A model generated the notes under the pieces. It was not told where the DNA came from and ran no database searches. It worked only from the letters and a program-made list of their open reading frames with translations. From assembly GCA_017526585.1 (NCBI GenBank), contig JAFXRC010000060.1:1-43408 (forward strand): a stretch of DNA of 43,408 nt. Direction: 5' to 3'. Below are positions 1-6,641 of this stretch, piece by piece. Each line of letters starts with the position of its first letter. Position 1 is the stretch's first letter. The position numbers and the translations under genes are program-made. Source of the stretch: Fibrobacter sp. (GTDB lineage Bacteria; Fibrobacterota; Fibrobacteria; Fibrobacterales; Fibrobacteraceae).

Positions 1-604
1 AGGCGACTTCTTCTATTTGGGTGTATTCCCATAAAAAGAAGTCTTTTTTCTTGTGCCCATACTGTTTTATTCCTACAATCAAATAAATCTTTTGGCCTTT
101 CATTTTTAAACAGATTCTTTTCCTTGATACAGTATGCGAAACATCTTCATCAATATTGTATAGAAAAGCGTCCTCTCCAGGTAAATAACCTAGAGCGTCG
201 AAATTATGGTATTGAACATAGCAGTGTCGTTCGCTTGGATTCTCTTTGCGTGGCCACATCCTATCAGGGCTTGGTGGACACATCATTCGATTGTATTCTG
301 GTTGTAGTTCATCTATCTTGGCGTATTCATTTTCTGTTAGACTCTCTCTGTCGCATTCTAAAAGAATTTCGAATTTGAAATTTCCATAGACGCCTGGTTG
401 AGAAACTTGCTGGTTCAATCCGTATTTACAGAACGCTCTGCGGAGCGGGTTTTCTTCATTAAGATTTTTAATTTTATCCAATGATTGTGTATGCTGTTTC
501 CATCGGTTGGAAATATTAATTGACTGGCCAATGTAGCTTTTGCCATTGACCAAATTGGTGATTTTGTAAATTCCACACCAAGTGGATTTCTTAGACATTT
601 CCAT
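1..604 (-). CDS. GIY-YIG nuclease-domain protein, C-terminus cut by window edge
   Basis: The reading frame is open from the start near 604 to the left edge (about 201 codons, no stop), so the C-terminus is missing. Near the N-terminus it reads C-GIYKITN, then GKSYIGQS, then RW..H, which are the hallmarks of the GIY-YIG endonuclease fold (the two beta-strand Tyr motifs and the downstream Arg/His). Members act in homing, restriction and repair; the substrate here is unknown. I chose the ATG at 604 because AAAAGG precedes it at about 9 nt; an in-frame ATG at 598 is also possible. The gene is A+T-rich and divergent from the FRG gene, sharing a 64-bp intergenic region. The downstream half (after about residue 110) is not recognised. 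The domain call is firm; the cellular role is open. Confidence 0.75.
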   Translation of the reverse strand, partial: MEMSKKSTWCGIYKITNLVNGKSYIGQSINISNRWKQHTQSLDKIKNLNEENPLRRAFCKYGLNQQVSQPGVYGNFKFEILLECDRESLTENEYAKIDELQPEYNRMMCPPSPDRMWPRKENPSERHCYVQYHNFDALGYLPGEDAFLYNIDEDVSHTVSRKRICLKMKGQKIYLIVGIKQYGHKKKDFFLWEYTQIEEVA

Positions 605-620
605 AACAAGGAACCTTTTC

Positions 621-636
621 TAGTATTCATATACTA
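621..636. promoter_or_regulatory. Perfect inverted repeat between divergent genes (operator candidate)
   Basis: TAGTAT-TCAT-ATACTA is a perfect 6-bp inverted repeat in the middle of the 64-bp gap between the divergent GIY-YIG and FRG genes. TATACT hexamers at 630-635 and 650-655 could be -10 elements. The position suggests a shared operator, but the A+T-rich setting makes chance palindromes likely. Confidence 0.3.
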
Positions 637-668
637 TTTTTATTGAATTATACTAAATTGAGTAAAAG

Positions 669-1361
669 ATGAATGAAATCAATACTGCAAACATATCTGA
701 AATAAAAAATATTATTCAACCTAGCTACGACCGGCTATGCCGAGGTCAATCAGATAAAGATTGGGCTTTAGATTGCTCCTTTTTTAGAAATAAGTCGGAG
801 AAATATATAACATGTGAAGAATTGTTTGGTAAAACTTGGACTCAATCGGACAATCATCCTTATAAAACTTCATTTCCGCAAGTTTTTGATAACGGTGCTA
901 TTAATTTTTTTCCTCATTTGGGTTTGCTTGTGCAATTGCAGCAAAATCAAAGATCTACACCGTTATTAGATGTTTCCTATGACATTTACATGCCGTTATT
1001 TTGTGCATGTGGCGAGGGAAGAGAAAATATGGATAAGGATGGTAAAATTTTTGTGATAGAGTGTCTTGATTATGCGGGCGTTTCAGATGATTTGGATAAT
1101 TCTGAAATACAAGTACTTACTAATCAAATCATCCCAATATTCAACAATCGAATGCAAAAACAAGCCGGAGCCATGATAAAAACAAGTCAGCACATGAATG
1201 CTAAATCTTGTTTTTGTGATATTTCAAAAGCGGGGAATAAAAAAGTTAGTGAGTACATAATTCCTGAGGAATTAAAACCTGCTATCCTGAAAAATTTGGC
1301 TCAAGAGTTAAATGTGATTGATTTGGGCAAGTACTTTTATGGTAAGGACAATTGGGAATAA
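669..1361 (+). CDS. FRG-domain protein
   Basis: This 230-aa protein has the arrangement of the FRG domain (named after a Phe-Arg-Gly motif). It reads LCRGQSDKDWALDCSFFR at residues 23-40, so the usual Phe is replaced by Cys, and then LLVQLQQ...TPLLDVSYDIYMPLFCAC at about 86-113, matching the family pattern L-x-QH-x-x-x-TPLLD-x-T-x-x-x-x-AL-x-FA. The His usually seen in QHG is absent here (QLQQN). The domain has no settled biochemical function that I can cite; it is common in accessory regions and on mobile elements. There is no signal peptide or membrane segment, so it is probably cytoplasmic. The upstream neighbour is a divergent GIY-YIG gene. An imperfect A+T-rich hairpin (TTTTGCA/TGCAAAA, 1363-1386) follows the stop codon but lacks a T-run. 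Confidence 0.7.
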   Translation: MNEINTANISEIKNIIQPSYDRLCRGQSDKDWALDCSFFRNKSEKYITCEELFGKTWTQSDNHPYKTSFPQVFDNGAINFFPHLGLLVQLQQNQRSTPLLDVSYDIYMPLFCACGEGRENMDKDGKIFVIECLDYAGVSDDLDNSEIQVLTNQIIPIFNNRMQKQAGAMIKTSQHMNAKSCFCDISKAGNKKVSEYIIPEELKPAILKNLAQELNVIDLGKYFYGKDNWE

Positions 1362-1409
1362 TTTTTGCAAACAGTAGGCTGCAAAATGAAAGCTTTTCCT
1401 CAAACACCC

Positions 1410-1438
1410 TTGATTTTCCTAAACACATTAGGTATATT
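1410..1438 (+). promoter_or_regulatory. Sigma-70-type promoter for the GNAT/DUF3990 operon
   Basis: TTGATT (1410-1415), a 17-bp spacer, then TATATT (1433-1438). The predicted start near 1445 leaves a leader of about 90 nt before the first small gene at 1535. It is the only good promoter match before a run of six closely packed genes. TATATT recurs as a -10-like hexamer upstream of several genes in this window. Confidence 0.55.
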
Positions 1439-1534
1439 ATAGACACGCCGGATTATGAGAGCGTTGCCGGGCTTTCACCTGTTTAGTGCCAGCTCCAGAG
1501 TTAATATATTCACCTTTAAAATAAGGATAAGGCA

Positions 1535-1687
1535 ATGGCTGTTCGTTCAAAATCGGCTTGGTTCCCAAGTAATAAGCATGTCGTGGTTCCGCCCTCGCAG
1601 GTTGAAAGGGTCCTAAAATACCTTAGGGGCGAAATTAAAGTCCCGGTGGTTGATCGCCCGATTACATATAAGTCATCTGCCAAATAA
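1535..1687 (+). CDS. Small 50-aa protein upstream of GNAT (possible antitoxin or partner)
   Basis: ATG at 1535 is preceded by AGGATAAGG, a strong ribosome-binding site at suitable spacing, and the frame runs 50 codons to TAA at 1685-1687, 4 nt before the GNAT start. The product begins MAVRSKSAWF, contains VVPPSQVERVLKYLRGE, and is basic and soluble. I do not recognise a family. Its position directly before a TacT/AtaT-like acetyltransferase is where the antitoxin sits in those toxin-antitoxin loci, but the sequence does not look like the DUF1778 ribbon-helix-helix antitoxins usually found there, and it is shorter. The GNAT start has little ribosome-binding site of its own, so translation of this short frame may drive it. 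The gene is real on RBS grounds; the antitoxin role is inference. Confidence 0.5.
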   Translation: MAVRSKSAWFPSNKHVVVPPSQVERVLKYLRGEIKVPVVDRPITYKSSAK

Positions 1688-1691
1688 ACAG

Positions 1692-2264
1692 ATGCTTGAT
1701 GCAAATCATTTTTCTCTACTTCCTTGCACAAAGGAAGATATTTCGGCTATTGCCTCACGGGGGCATTTCTGTTTCCCTCCATTTGACCCGACAAGGGACG
1801 ATGATCCGGTCTCTTTGGATACATTCTTTTGCAATGTGGTTCCTAATGAAGGGGAAGATCGTTTTTCAAAAACTTATAAATTAGTGGAAAATGAAAACCC
1901 AGATGATGTTCTTGCTCTCGCTAGTATTGCAAATTCTGGTTTTTCTTTTGGCTCGTATGAAAACAAACCTGCCGATTTGCGAAATACGGGGTATAATGAG
2001 GATTTTCCCTCTGTTACGCTGCTTGCTTTTGGTGTTCGAAAAGATTGTCAAGGTCAAGGCCTTGGATCTCTTGCCTTTAAAAAGTTACTTCAAATGATTC
2101 GAGAATCTTCAATTGCCGGGGTTCGCTTGCTGATTCTTCATCCTCTCGAAACGGCAGTTTCTTTTTATAAGTCGCTCGGTTGCGTAGAAGTTTTTAATGA
2201 AGAATTTCAAGATGAAGTAGAATCCATGTTCATTGATATATGGCATAAGGAGCTAGTGTTGTGA
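1692..2264 (+). CDS. GNAT-family N-acetyltransferase, TacT/AtaT toxin-like
   Basis: The 190-aa product has the GNAT acetyl-CoA-binding core: VTLLAFGVRKDCQGQGLGSLAF (motif A, with the Q-G-Q-G-L-G pyrophosphate loop), then GVRLLILHPLETAVSFYKSLGC (motif B, with the Tyr before the last strand). The wording GVR-x-LL-x-x-x-x-x-x-A-x-x-FY is typical of the branch containing the TacT and AtaT toxins, which acetylate aminoacyl-tRNA and block translation. I infer membership of that branch; a generic GNAT enzyme acting on a small molecule remains possible. I start at the ATG at 1692 rather than the in-frame TTG at 1650, because the latter overlaps the upstream 50-aa frame and adds residues without family similarity. 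The stop overlaps the GTG of the next gene (GTGA), indicating translational coupling. Confidence 0.65.
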   Translation: MLDANHFSLLPCTKEDISAIASRGHFCFPPFDPTRDDDPVSLDTFFCNVVPNEGEDRFSKTYKLVENENPDDVLALASIANSGFSFGSYENKPADLRNTGYNEDFPSVTLLAFGVRKDCQGQGLGSLAFKKLLQMIRESSIAGVRLLILHPLETAVSFYKSLGCVEVFNEEFQDEVESMFIDIWHKELVL

Positions 2265-2782
2265 ATAAAATAAAACTTTTAGGTGTTAATTGCGAAGGGA
2301 GCATGCGTCTCTGGCGCGGGCCCGAAGTGAAAATCAGCGTGTTCGCGTCGCGGCATTTTGATACAGATGATAGTCGCCTTGTGCAATGGGCTACAGAAAT
2401 GGGAGAAAGGCATCGGTGCCTTGTAGGAACGTTCCATTCTAAGGCGGAACAGCGAATTTTGAATGTCGCGCTAGAAAATGGGGCGTTTGCGGTTTGGCTC
2501 CGTGGATGTTCGCTTCCGAATTCCTATAGCGGTCCGTTATGGAATGCGATGGCCGAAGACCGGATGCTTGTGGTTTCGTGTTTTCACATGAAGCACCACA
2601 CGCGGGATACGGCGCGGTATTGTACGCATTTGGCTGCCATGTGCTGTAAACGTCATGCATATTTCTTGAAGGATGATGATTCGTTACTGGCTCCGTGCTG
2701 CCGTAAGGCCATTTCGTGGAAATACGATGTTCAGGTATTTAATGAAGAAAGACGTTCTGAGGATTTTTTTATAGATTTATGA
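2261..2782 (+). CDS. DprA/SMF-like Rossmann-fold protein
   Basis: The 173-aa product begins at GTG 2261, overlapping the GNAT stop by 4 nt, and ends overlapping the next gene (ATGA at 2779). The pattern ISVFASRHFD...W, LVGTFHSKAEQRILNVALENG, AVWLRGCSL, then AEDRMLVVSCF and ARYCTHLAAMCCKRHAYFL resembles the single-domain DprA-like Rossmann proteins (GFHS-x-x-E-x-x-x-L-x-x-L-x-x-G, then A-x-x-x-x-RLL-x-x-S-F and R-N-x-x-x-x-A). DprA itself loads RecA on incoming single-stranded DNA; the short relatives are found in accessory contexts and bind nucleic acids or nucleotides. There is no DprA C-terminal winged helix. It is Cys-rich near the C-terminus (CTHLAAMCCK, APCCRK), which is unusual. The fold is inferred by eye only. 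Confidence 0.5.
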   Translation: MNKIKLLGVNCEGSMRLWRGPEVKISVFASRHFDTDDSRLVQWATEMGERHRCLVGTFHSKAEQRILNVALENGAFAVWLRGCSLPNSYSGPLWNAMAEDRMLVVSCFHMKHHTRDTARYCTHLAAMCCKRHAYFLKDDDSLLAPCCRKAISWKYDVQVFNEERRSEDFFIDL

Positions 2783-3003
2783 ATATGAACGAACAGCAGC
2801 AAATTCTTTTTATGCAGATTCGGATTCTGAGAATGGCCTCGGAACGGTTTAACCTGTCGTTGAAAGAAACTGCGCAACTTTTCAAAAAATGCGACGCTCT
2901 TAAGTATATTCGCGAGTGTTTCGGTATTTTCCACGTAGAAGGTGACGAAGCTGTCTTTGATGATGTAAAGGGTTACCTTAAAATCAAGGGGGCTGCGGTA
3001 TGA
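2779..3003 (+). CDS. DUF3791-family protein (partner of DUF3990)
   Basis: The 74-aa product (in-frame ATGs at 2779 and 2785) reads FMQIRILRMASERFNLSLKE, then LFKKCDALKYIRECFGIFHV, then FDDVKGYLKIKG. This matches the helical DUF3791 pattern (an F/I-x-x-x-x-x-x-A-x-x-x segment, a central Y-I-x-x-x-x-x-x-x-H and a terminal D-D-I/V). DUF3791 genes are typically found directly beside DUF3990 genes, as here: its stop overlaps the DUF3990 ATG (ATGA, 3000-3003). The neighbourhood suggests an antitoxin or regulatory partner for the ADP-ribosyltransferase-like DUF3990 protein. The family assignment is from memory of the pattern; the antitoxin role is inferred from gene order. Confidence 0.6.
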   Translation: MNMNEQQQILFMQIRILRMASERFNLSLKETAQLFKKCDALKYIRECFGIFHVEGDEAVFDDVKGYLKIKGAAV

Positions 3004-3566
3004 AAACTCTAGAAGCGGGGATGATTCTTTACCACGGTAGTTACTGTGTTGTGGAAAATCCTGAATTAGAAAAGTGTGCACGATTCAAGGATTTCGGTCA
3101 GGGCTTTTATTTGACAACTTCAAAGGAACAAGCTCAGAGCTTTGCAAAGATATCTGCATCAAAGGCTCAAGGTCGTGGTTTAATCCCTGCACAGGATCGT
3201 CTCGCGTATGTATCATCTTTTAAGGTGGCGGATATAGCCGGGCTTGACATTTTTGCTTTTGAAACCGCCAATGTTGATTGGCTGCATTGTATTGTTGCCC
3301 ATAGACGAAACAAAACTTTTGAAGATATTCGTAATCAGATGACTTCTTACGATGTTGTTTCGGGAAAAATTGCAAATGACGATACCAACGCTACGATTCT
3401 TGCGTATATGGGAAATGTCTATGGTCCAATGGGTAGCGAGCAGGCAGACAACATTTGCATTAGTCTTTTATTGCCAGAGCGATTGCAAGACCAATTCTGT
3501 TTCAGAAGCGAAAAGGCTCTTTCAAAACTTCAATTTATTAAGAGTGAAACGGTTGTTTTGAGGTAA
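3000..3566 (+). CDS. DUF3990 protein, ADP-ribosyltransferase-like toxin candidate
   Basis: The 188-aa product has the DUF3990 signature: ILYHGSYCVVENPEL at residues 9-23, DFGQGFYLTTSKEQAQSFA at 31-49, YDVVSGKIANDD near 119-130 and DQFCFRSEKALSKLQFI near 164-180. By my recollection DUF3990 belongs to the ADP-ribosyltransferase superfamily; the YHGS His, the G-F-Y-x-T strand and the late Glu in SEKAL would correspond to the His/Tyr/Glu-type NAD-binding and catalytic positions. Substrate unknown. It is translationally coupled to the DUF3791 gene upstream and followed 3 nt later by a 69-aa gene. A host-directed toxin (NAD-dependent modification) is the likeliest role. No signal peptide is visible, so it acts in the cytoplasm. 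Confidence 0.7.
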   Translation: MKTLEAGMILYHGSYCVVENPELEKCARFKDFGQGFYLTTSKEQAQSFAKISASKAQGRGLIPAQDRLAYVSSFKVADIAGLDIFAFETANVDWLHCIVAHRRNKTFEDIRNQMTSYDVVSGKIANDDTNATILAYMGNVYGPMGSEQADNICISLLLPERLQDQFCFRSEKALSKLQFIKSETVVLR

Positions 3567-3569
3567 TCT

Positions 3570-3779
3570 ATGGTTAGTGATAAAACTCTATTCGCCATGG
3601 ATTTGACTGCGCTGATGGCCGTTGAAAAAATCGCGAAAGATTCACAAAGGCCACAAGAAGATGTTCTTGTGGATTTTATGGGATCAAATACGGCGAAGAT
3701 GCTTTACGATGATTCAAATAAGCTTTGGTGGGATGGCCCCGACGCCACCGCCGAGGAATTTGAACGCGAAAAAGGTTAG
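3570..3779 (+). CDS. 69-aa protein, third member of the DUF3791-DUF3990 module
   Basis: The ATG at 3570 follows the DUF3990 stop by 3 nt. The acidic 69-aa product reads LMAVEKIAKDSQRPQEDVLV, then SNTAKMLYDDSNKLWWDGPD. I recall similar small proteins (AVEYIAK-like segment, then S-x-T-x-x-x-LYD-x-x-x-x-x-W) next to DUF3791/DUF3990 genes, but I cannot name a family. It may be the direct antitoxin of DUF3990 or a second subunit of a three-part module. It ends 13 nt from the stop of the convergent protease gene. It is the last gene of the operon that begins near 1535. Confidence 0.6.
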   Translation: MVSDKTLFAMDLTALMAVEKIAKDSQRPQEDVLVDFMGSNTAKMLYDDSNKLWWDGPDATAEEFEREKG

Positions 3780-3792
3780 ACTGTTCAAGCCC

Positions 3793-5694
3793 CTATTTTG
3801 CCACTTCGACATACACGCCCTTGGGCAAATCGGGGAGTGCGCCGCTTGCGTTGCGTACTCCGACGGGCTTTCCGAGCGCGTTGAATATCTTGCTGCCGGG
3901 CTTGCCGTATTTTGCCTTGCGCAGGTTGGTGATGACGGTGGTGCCGCCTTCGATTGTTACCTTGATTTCAAAGGTGACTTGCTTACTGCCGTAAACGAGC
4001 GCTTGTCGCACGGTGAATGTATCTCCGGCTTTGACTTTACCTGGCATGTGACCGATTTTTGTGGTCATGGTCGTGAGGTCCACGTTGGAGAACACGATGC
4101 TGGAGCCGTTCGGGTCCCAGGCGACAATTTTGCCGTCCTTGTCGAACCAGTGGCCGGTGCCTTCGCCGGTTGTTTTGCTGTTGAGGCTTCCGTCGGGTTC
4201 TACTCCGTAGAACTCTACTTTGTCTTCAATTTCGGTGCGTTTGATGCCGAGGATGCTTGCGACTTCGCTGCCGTTCAGGTCGAGTGTCTCGTAAGCATAG
4301 TTGTTGTCTAGCGGAAGTGTTACGTCAAGTGCGATTTTTTGAACGGTGAGTTCTGCGGTGCTGCTGGAACTTTCTTGTGCAGACGAACTGGACGAGGGCT
4401 CGGTGCATTTTTCACCGATGCAGAATGAGAGAGTTTCGCCGGGCGTTCCGATGTCGGTAATTTTGAGGCCTGTTGTGGAACCGTTATACCAGCGGATAGC
4501 GGGGTAGGCGTCATCTGAAAATTCTGAATAGGTTCCGCTTTTAAAGAATGTGTTGGCGGTGCTGCCCGGGCTTGGCCACTGGTCGCCGGGATTGTCGCTT
4601 GATTTGCCTGCGGCGTTCGCGTGCACGATTCTTAATCCGAGCTTGTCTGAAGCTGAATTGCCTTCAATGGAAAAGTCGTAGTGTTGCATCAAGAGCCCGC
4701 TTCCGGCGAGAACCTTGTTGCGGCCCGTGTTGCGTACGTAAGACCAAACTAAACCTTCCTGGTTCGGCCTTGCGGGGTTCTTGTAGCGGTAGCAGAATTC
4801 TCCGGGCTTGGAGACTTCGAAATCTGTTACGTTGTTTACATCATCGCTGGTGATGTCCACGAACGGAATCCAGCCCTGGTCCGCACGGTAGAAGTCGTTA
4901 ATCGCCACCGGGTTCAGGTCGTTCGCGCGGTTGCCCATGGTGCAGTAGTCGCCGTACCAGTAGAGGTCCGGCCAGCCGAAGATCATGTGCCCCGATTCAT
5001 GCACGAATACGTAAATGGAGAACTTGCCGGGCATGTCCGTCATCTGATGGTGCGTGAGCTTTACGCCATCGCGTTTTTCGCTGGACCATCCGGAATGCGG
5101 CCAGAGCCCCTGACCCCAAGTTTGCCCGGGGCCTGCGTACACGATGTTGATGGCTTCGGTAGTGCCGTCCTTGTCGTTGTCGTAGCGCGAAAAATCAACC
5201 TGAGAATCGAAATACGCGAATACTTCTTTCATGAGCGAGTCGGAACCTGAGTATCCGTTCAGGCTCTCGTACCATGACTTCGGATGCTTGGCGCGGTACC
5301 AGCCGTAGACTTCGTTCGTGAGGTCCAGCAGCCCGTTCGAAACATCAAGGTAGTAGTCGCGCACGGAACCGTTGCAACCGTCCCTGTTGAAGCCTTCCTT
5401 GTTCAGCCATTCCTCGACTTCGTCCACTGTAACGGGGGCGGGCTTGTCCGAGAAATCGACGAGGAGCGTGAGACTGTAGATTTTGCCCTTGGGGGCGGCG
5501 TAGTGGCCTTTCGTTTGTGTTGCAACGGCTCTCGCTAAACCGGAACTGAACGCGCTTGCTTTGGGTCCGGTGAATGTCGGGCGGGCTTCTTCGGGCCATT
5601 CCTGGACGCGTTTCCCCTGATACACGATGTCGGCGAAAAGCGTCGTGGGGAGCGCAAGTAGTAAAATGCCCAACGGCAAAAGTTTGGTTTTCAT
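3793..5694 (-). CDS. Exported M6-family metalloprotease with C-terminal DUF4859-like and sorting-like regions
   Basis: The 633-aa precursor has a signal peptide (MKTKLLPLGILLLALPTTLFA, cleavage near residue 21). The catalytic domain (about 65-430) shows the immune-inhibitor-A-type M6 zinc site HESGH at 232-236 followed by a Met-turn-like CTMG (251-254) and DLYWYGD. Start of the domain LTLLVDFSD is also typical. A Ser-rich linker (434-445) leads to a beta-domain that resembles DUF4859 (about 447-580: EVASILGI, GHWFDKDGKIVAW, IGHMPGKVKAGDTF, QALVYG). The last 35 residues (KIFNALGKPVG ... LPKGVYVEVAK) have the shape of a C-terminal sorting module shared with two other exported proteins here. It probably degrades extracellular protein. 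ATG 5694 is preceded by AGGATG. The antisense frames are artefacts of its codon use. Confidence 0.85.
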   Translation of the reverse strand: MKTKLLPLGILLLALPTTLFADIVYQGKRVQEWPEEARPTFTGPKASAFSSGLARAVATQTKGHYAAPKGKIYSLTLLVDFSDKPAPVTVDEVEEWLNKEGFNRDGCNGSVRDYYLDVSNGLLDLTNEVYGWYRAKHPKSWYESLNGYSGSDSLMKEVFAYFDSQVDFSRYDNDKDGTTEAINIVYAGPGQTWGQGLWPHSGWSSEKRDGVKLTHHQMTDMPGKFSIYVFVHESGHMIFGWPDLYWYGDYCTMGNRANDLNPVAINDFYRADQGWIPFVDITSDDVNNVTDFEVSKPGEFCYRYKNPARPNQEGLVWSYVRNTGRNKVLAGSGLLMQHYDFSIEGNSASDKLGLRIVHANAAGKSSDNPGDQWPSPGSTANTFFKSGTYSEFSDDAYPAIRWYNGSTTGLKITDIGTPGETLSFCIGEKCTEPSSSSSAQESSSSTAELTVQKIALDVTLPLDNNYAYETLDLNGSEVASILGIKRTEIEDKVEFYGVEPDGSLNSKTTGEGTGHWFDKDGKIVAWDPNGSSIVFSNVDLTTMTTKIGHMPGKVKAGDTFTVRQALVYGSKQVTFEIKVTIEGGTTVITNLRKAKYGKPGSKIFNALGKPVGVRNASGALPDLPKGVYVEVAK

Positions 5695-5899
5695 GAAAAC
5701 ATCCTAGATTGACACCTTTGGGTAAAATACATTCATTTTAAAAAGAGAGCTGCATTGTATCGAAAAAATCACAAAAAACATAATTGGCCGAATTGGCGGA
5801 AAATGTGGGTGCTTCATTTTCTTTCTCTGTTAAATATTTTTAAATTATCCGACTAGATAATCGCGTTTTGACGCACAAACTTTTAACCGGCTAATAATT

Positions 5900-6607
5900 A
5901 TGTCCAAATTCAAACGCATTCTTCTCAAGCTCAGTGGCGAAGCCCTCGCAGGCGAAAAGGGCCACGGCATTGACAACGTCATTCTCTCTGACATGGCGTC
6001 CGAAATCGCATCCATCGTCAAGCAGGGCGTGCAGGTCGCGCTCGTGATTGGTGGTGGTAACCTCGTTCGCGGCATTTCCGCTTCTGCTGGCGGCATGAAC
6101 CGTGCTCAGGGCGATGCCATGGGCATGCTCGGCACCGTGATGAACGGCCTCGCCATGCAGGACGCTCTCGACAAGCAGGGTGTTGACTCTGTGGTGATGT
6201 CGGCTATCCGCATGGAGCCGGTCTGTGAATTCTTCGACCGCCGCAAGGCCCTGAAGCTCCTCTCCGCAGGTTCTGTGGTTATCTTCTCTGCAGGCACCGG
6301 CAACCCGTTCTTCACGACGGACAGCTGTGCTGCGCTCCGCGCCATCGAAAGCGAATGCGACGTAATCATGAAGGCCACCAAGGTCGACGGCATCTACACC
6401 GCAGACCCGGTCAAGGACCCGACCGCAACTCGCTTCGACGACATCAGCTACAAGGAAGTCATTTCCCGCGGCCTCAAGGTCATGGACACCGCAGCGGTCG
6501 CCCTCTGTATGGAAAACAACATGCCCATCTTCGTGTTCAAGATGGAAAAGGGCAACCTCTCCCGCGCGGCCATCAACGGCGACCTCGGCACGCTGGTACA
6601 TTGCTAA
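5900..6607 (+). CDS. pyrH: UMP kinase PyrH
   Basis: The 235-aa product phosphorylates UMP to UDP with ATP, feeding pyrimidine nucleotide synthesis. It has the full bacterial hexameric UMP kinase pattern: KRILLKLSGEAL at residues 4-15, VIGGGNLVRG at 49-58, the MNRAQGDAMGMLGTVMNGLAMQ helix region, GNPFFTTDSCAALRA for nucleotide binding, and VDGIYTADPVKDP. Length matches the family (about 235-245 aa). In most bacteria frr follows directly; here frr lies 7.6 kb downstream with unrelated genes between. The 205-bp upstream region to the divergent protease gene contains no other gene, and I see no convincing -35/-10 pair. A hairpin at 6619-6639 follows the stop. Confidence 0.97.
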   Translation: MSKFKRILLKLSGEALAGEKGHGIDNVILSDMASEIASIVKQGVQVALVIGGGNLVRGISASAGGMNRAQGDAMGMLGTVMNGLAMQDALDKQGVDSVVMSAIRMEPVCEFFDRRKALKLLSAGSVVIFSAGTGNPFFTTDSCAALRAIESECDVIMKATKVDGIYTADPVKDPTATRFDDISYKEVISRGLKVMDTAAVALCMENNMPIFVFKMEKGNLSRAAINGDLGTLVHC

Positions 6608-6618
6608 TAGTTACTGTC

Positions 6619-6639
6619 ATTTCCGGCTTGACCGGGAAT
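6619..6639. terminator. Hairpin between convergent pyrH and the Fic gene
   Basis: ATTTCCGG (6619-6626), loop, CCGGGAAT (6632-6639): an 8-bp stem with one G-T wobble, filling the 34-bp gap between convergent stops. There is no clear T-run on either side. The wording TTCCGGCTTGACCGGGAA resembles a widespread class of intergenic palindromic repeats (TCATTCCCGGCTTGACCGGGAATC-type), so it may be a dispersed repeat acting as a terminator. Confidence 0.4.
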
Positions 6640-6641
6640 CA

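Noticed and set aside
1363..1386. Rho-independent terminator after the FRG gene
   Set aside because: The arms TTTTGCA/TGCAAAA are A+T-rich with no T-run; listed only as a possible weak hairpin.
5891..6601. 236-aa minus-strand frame opposite pyrH
   Set aside because: Mirror of the pyrH codon pattern; no recognisable product.
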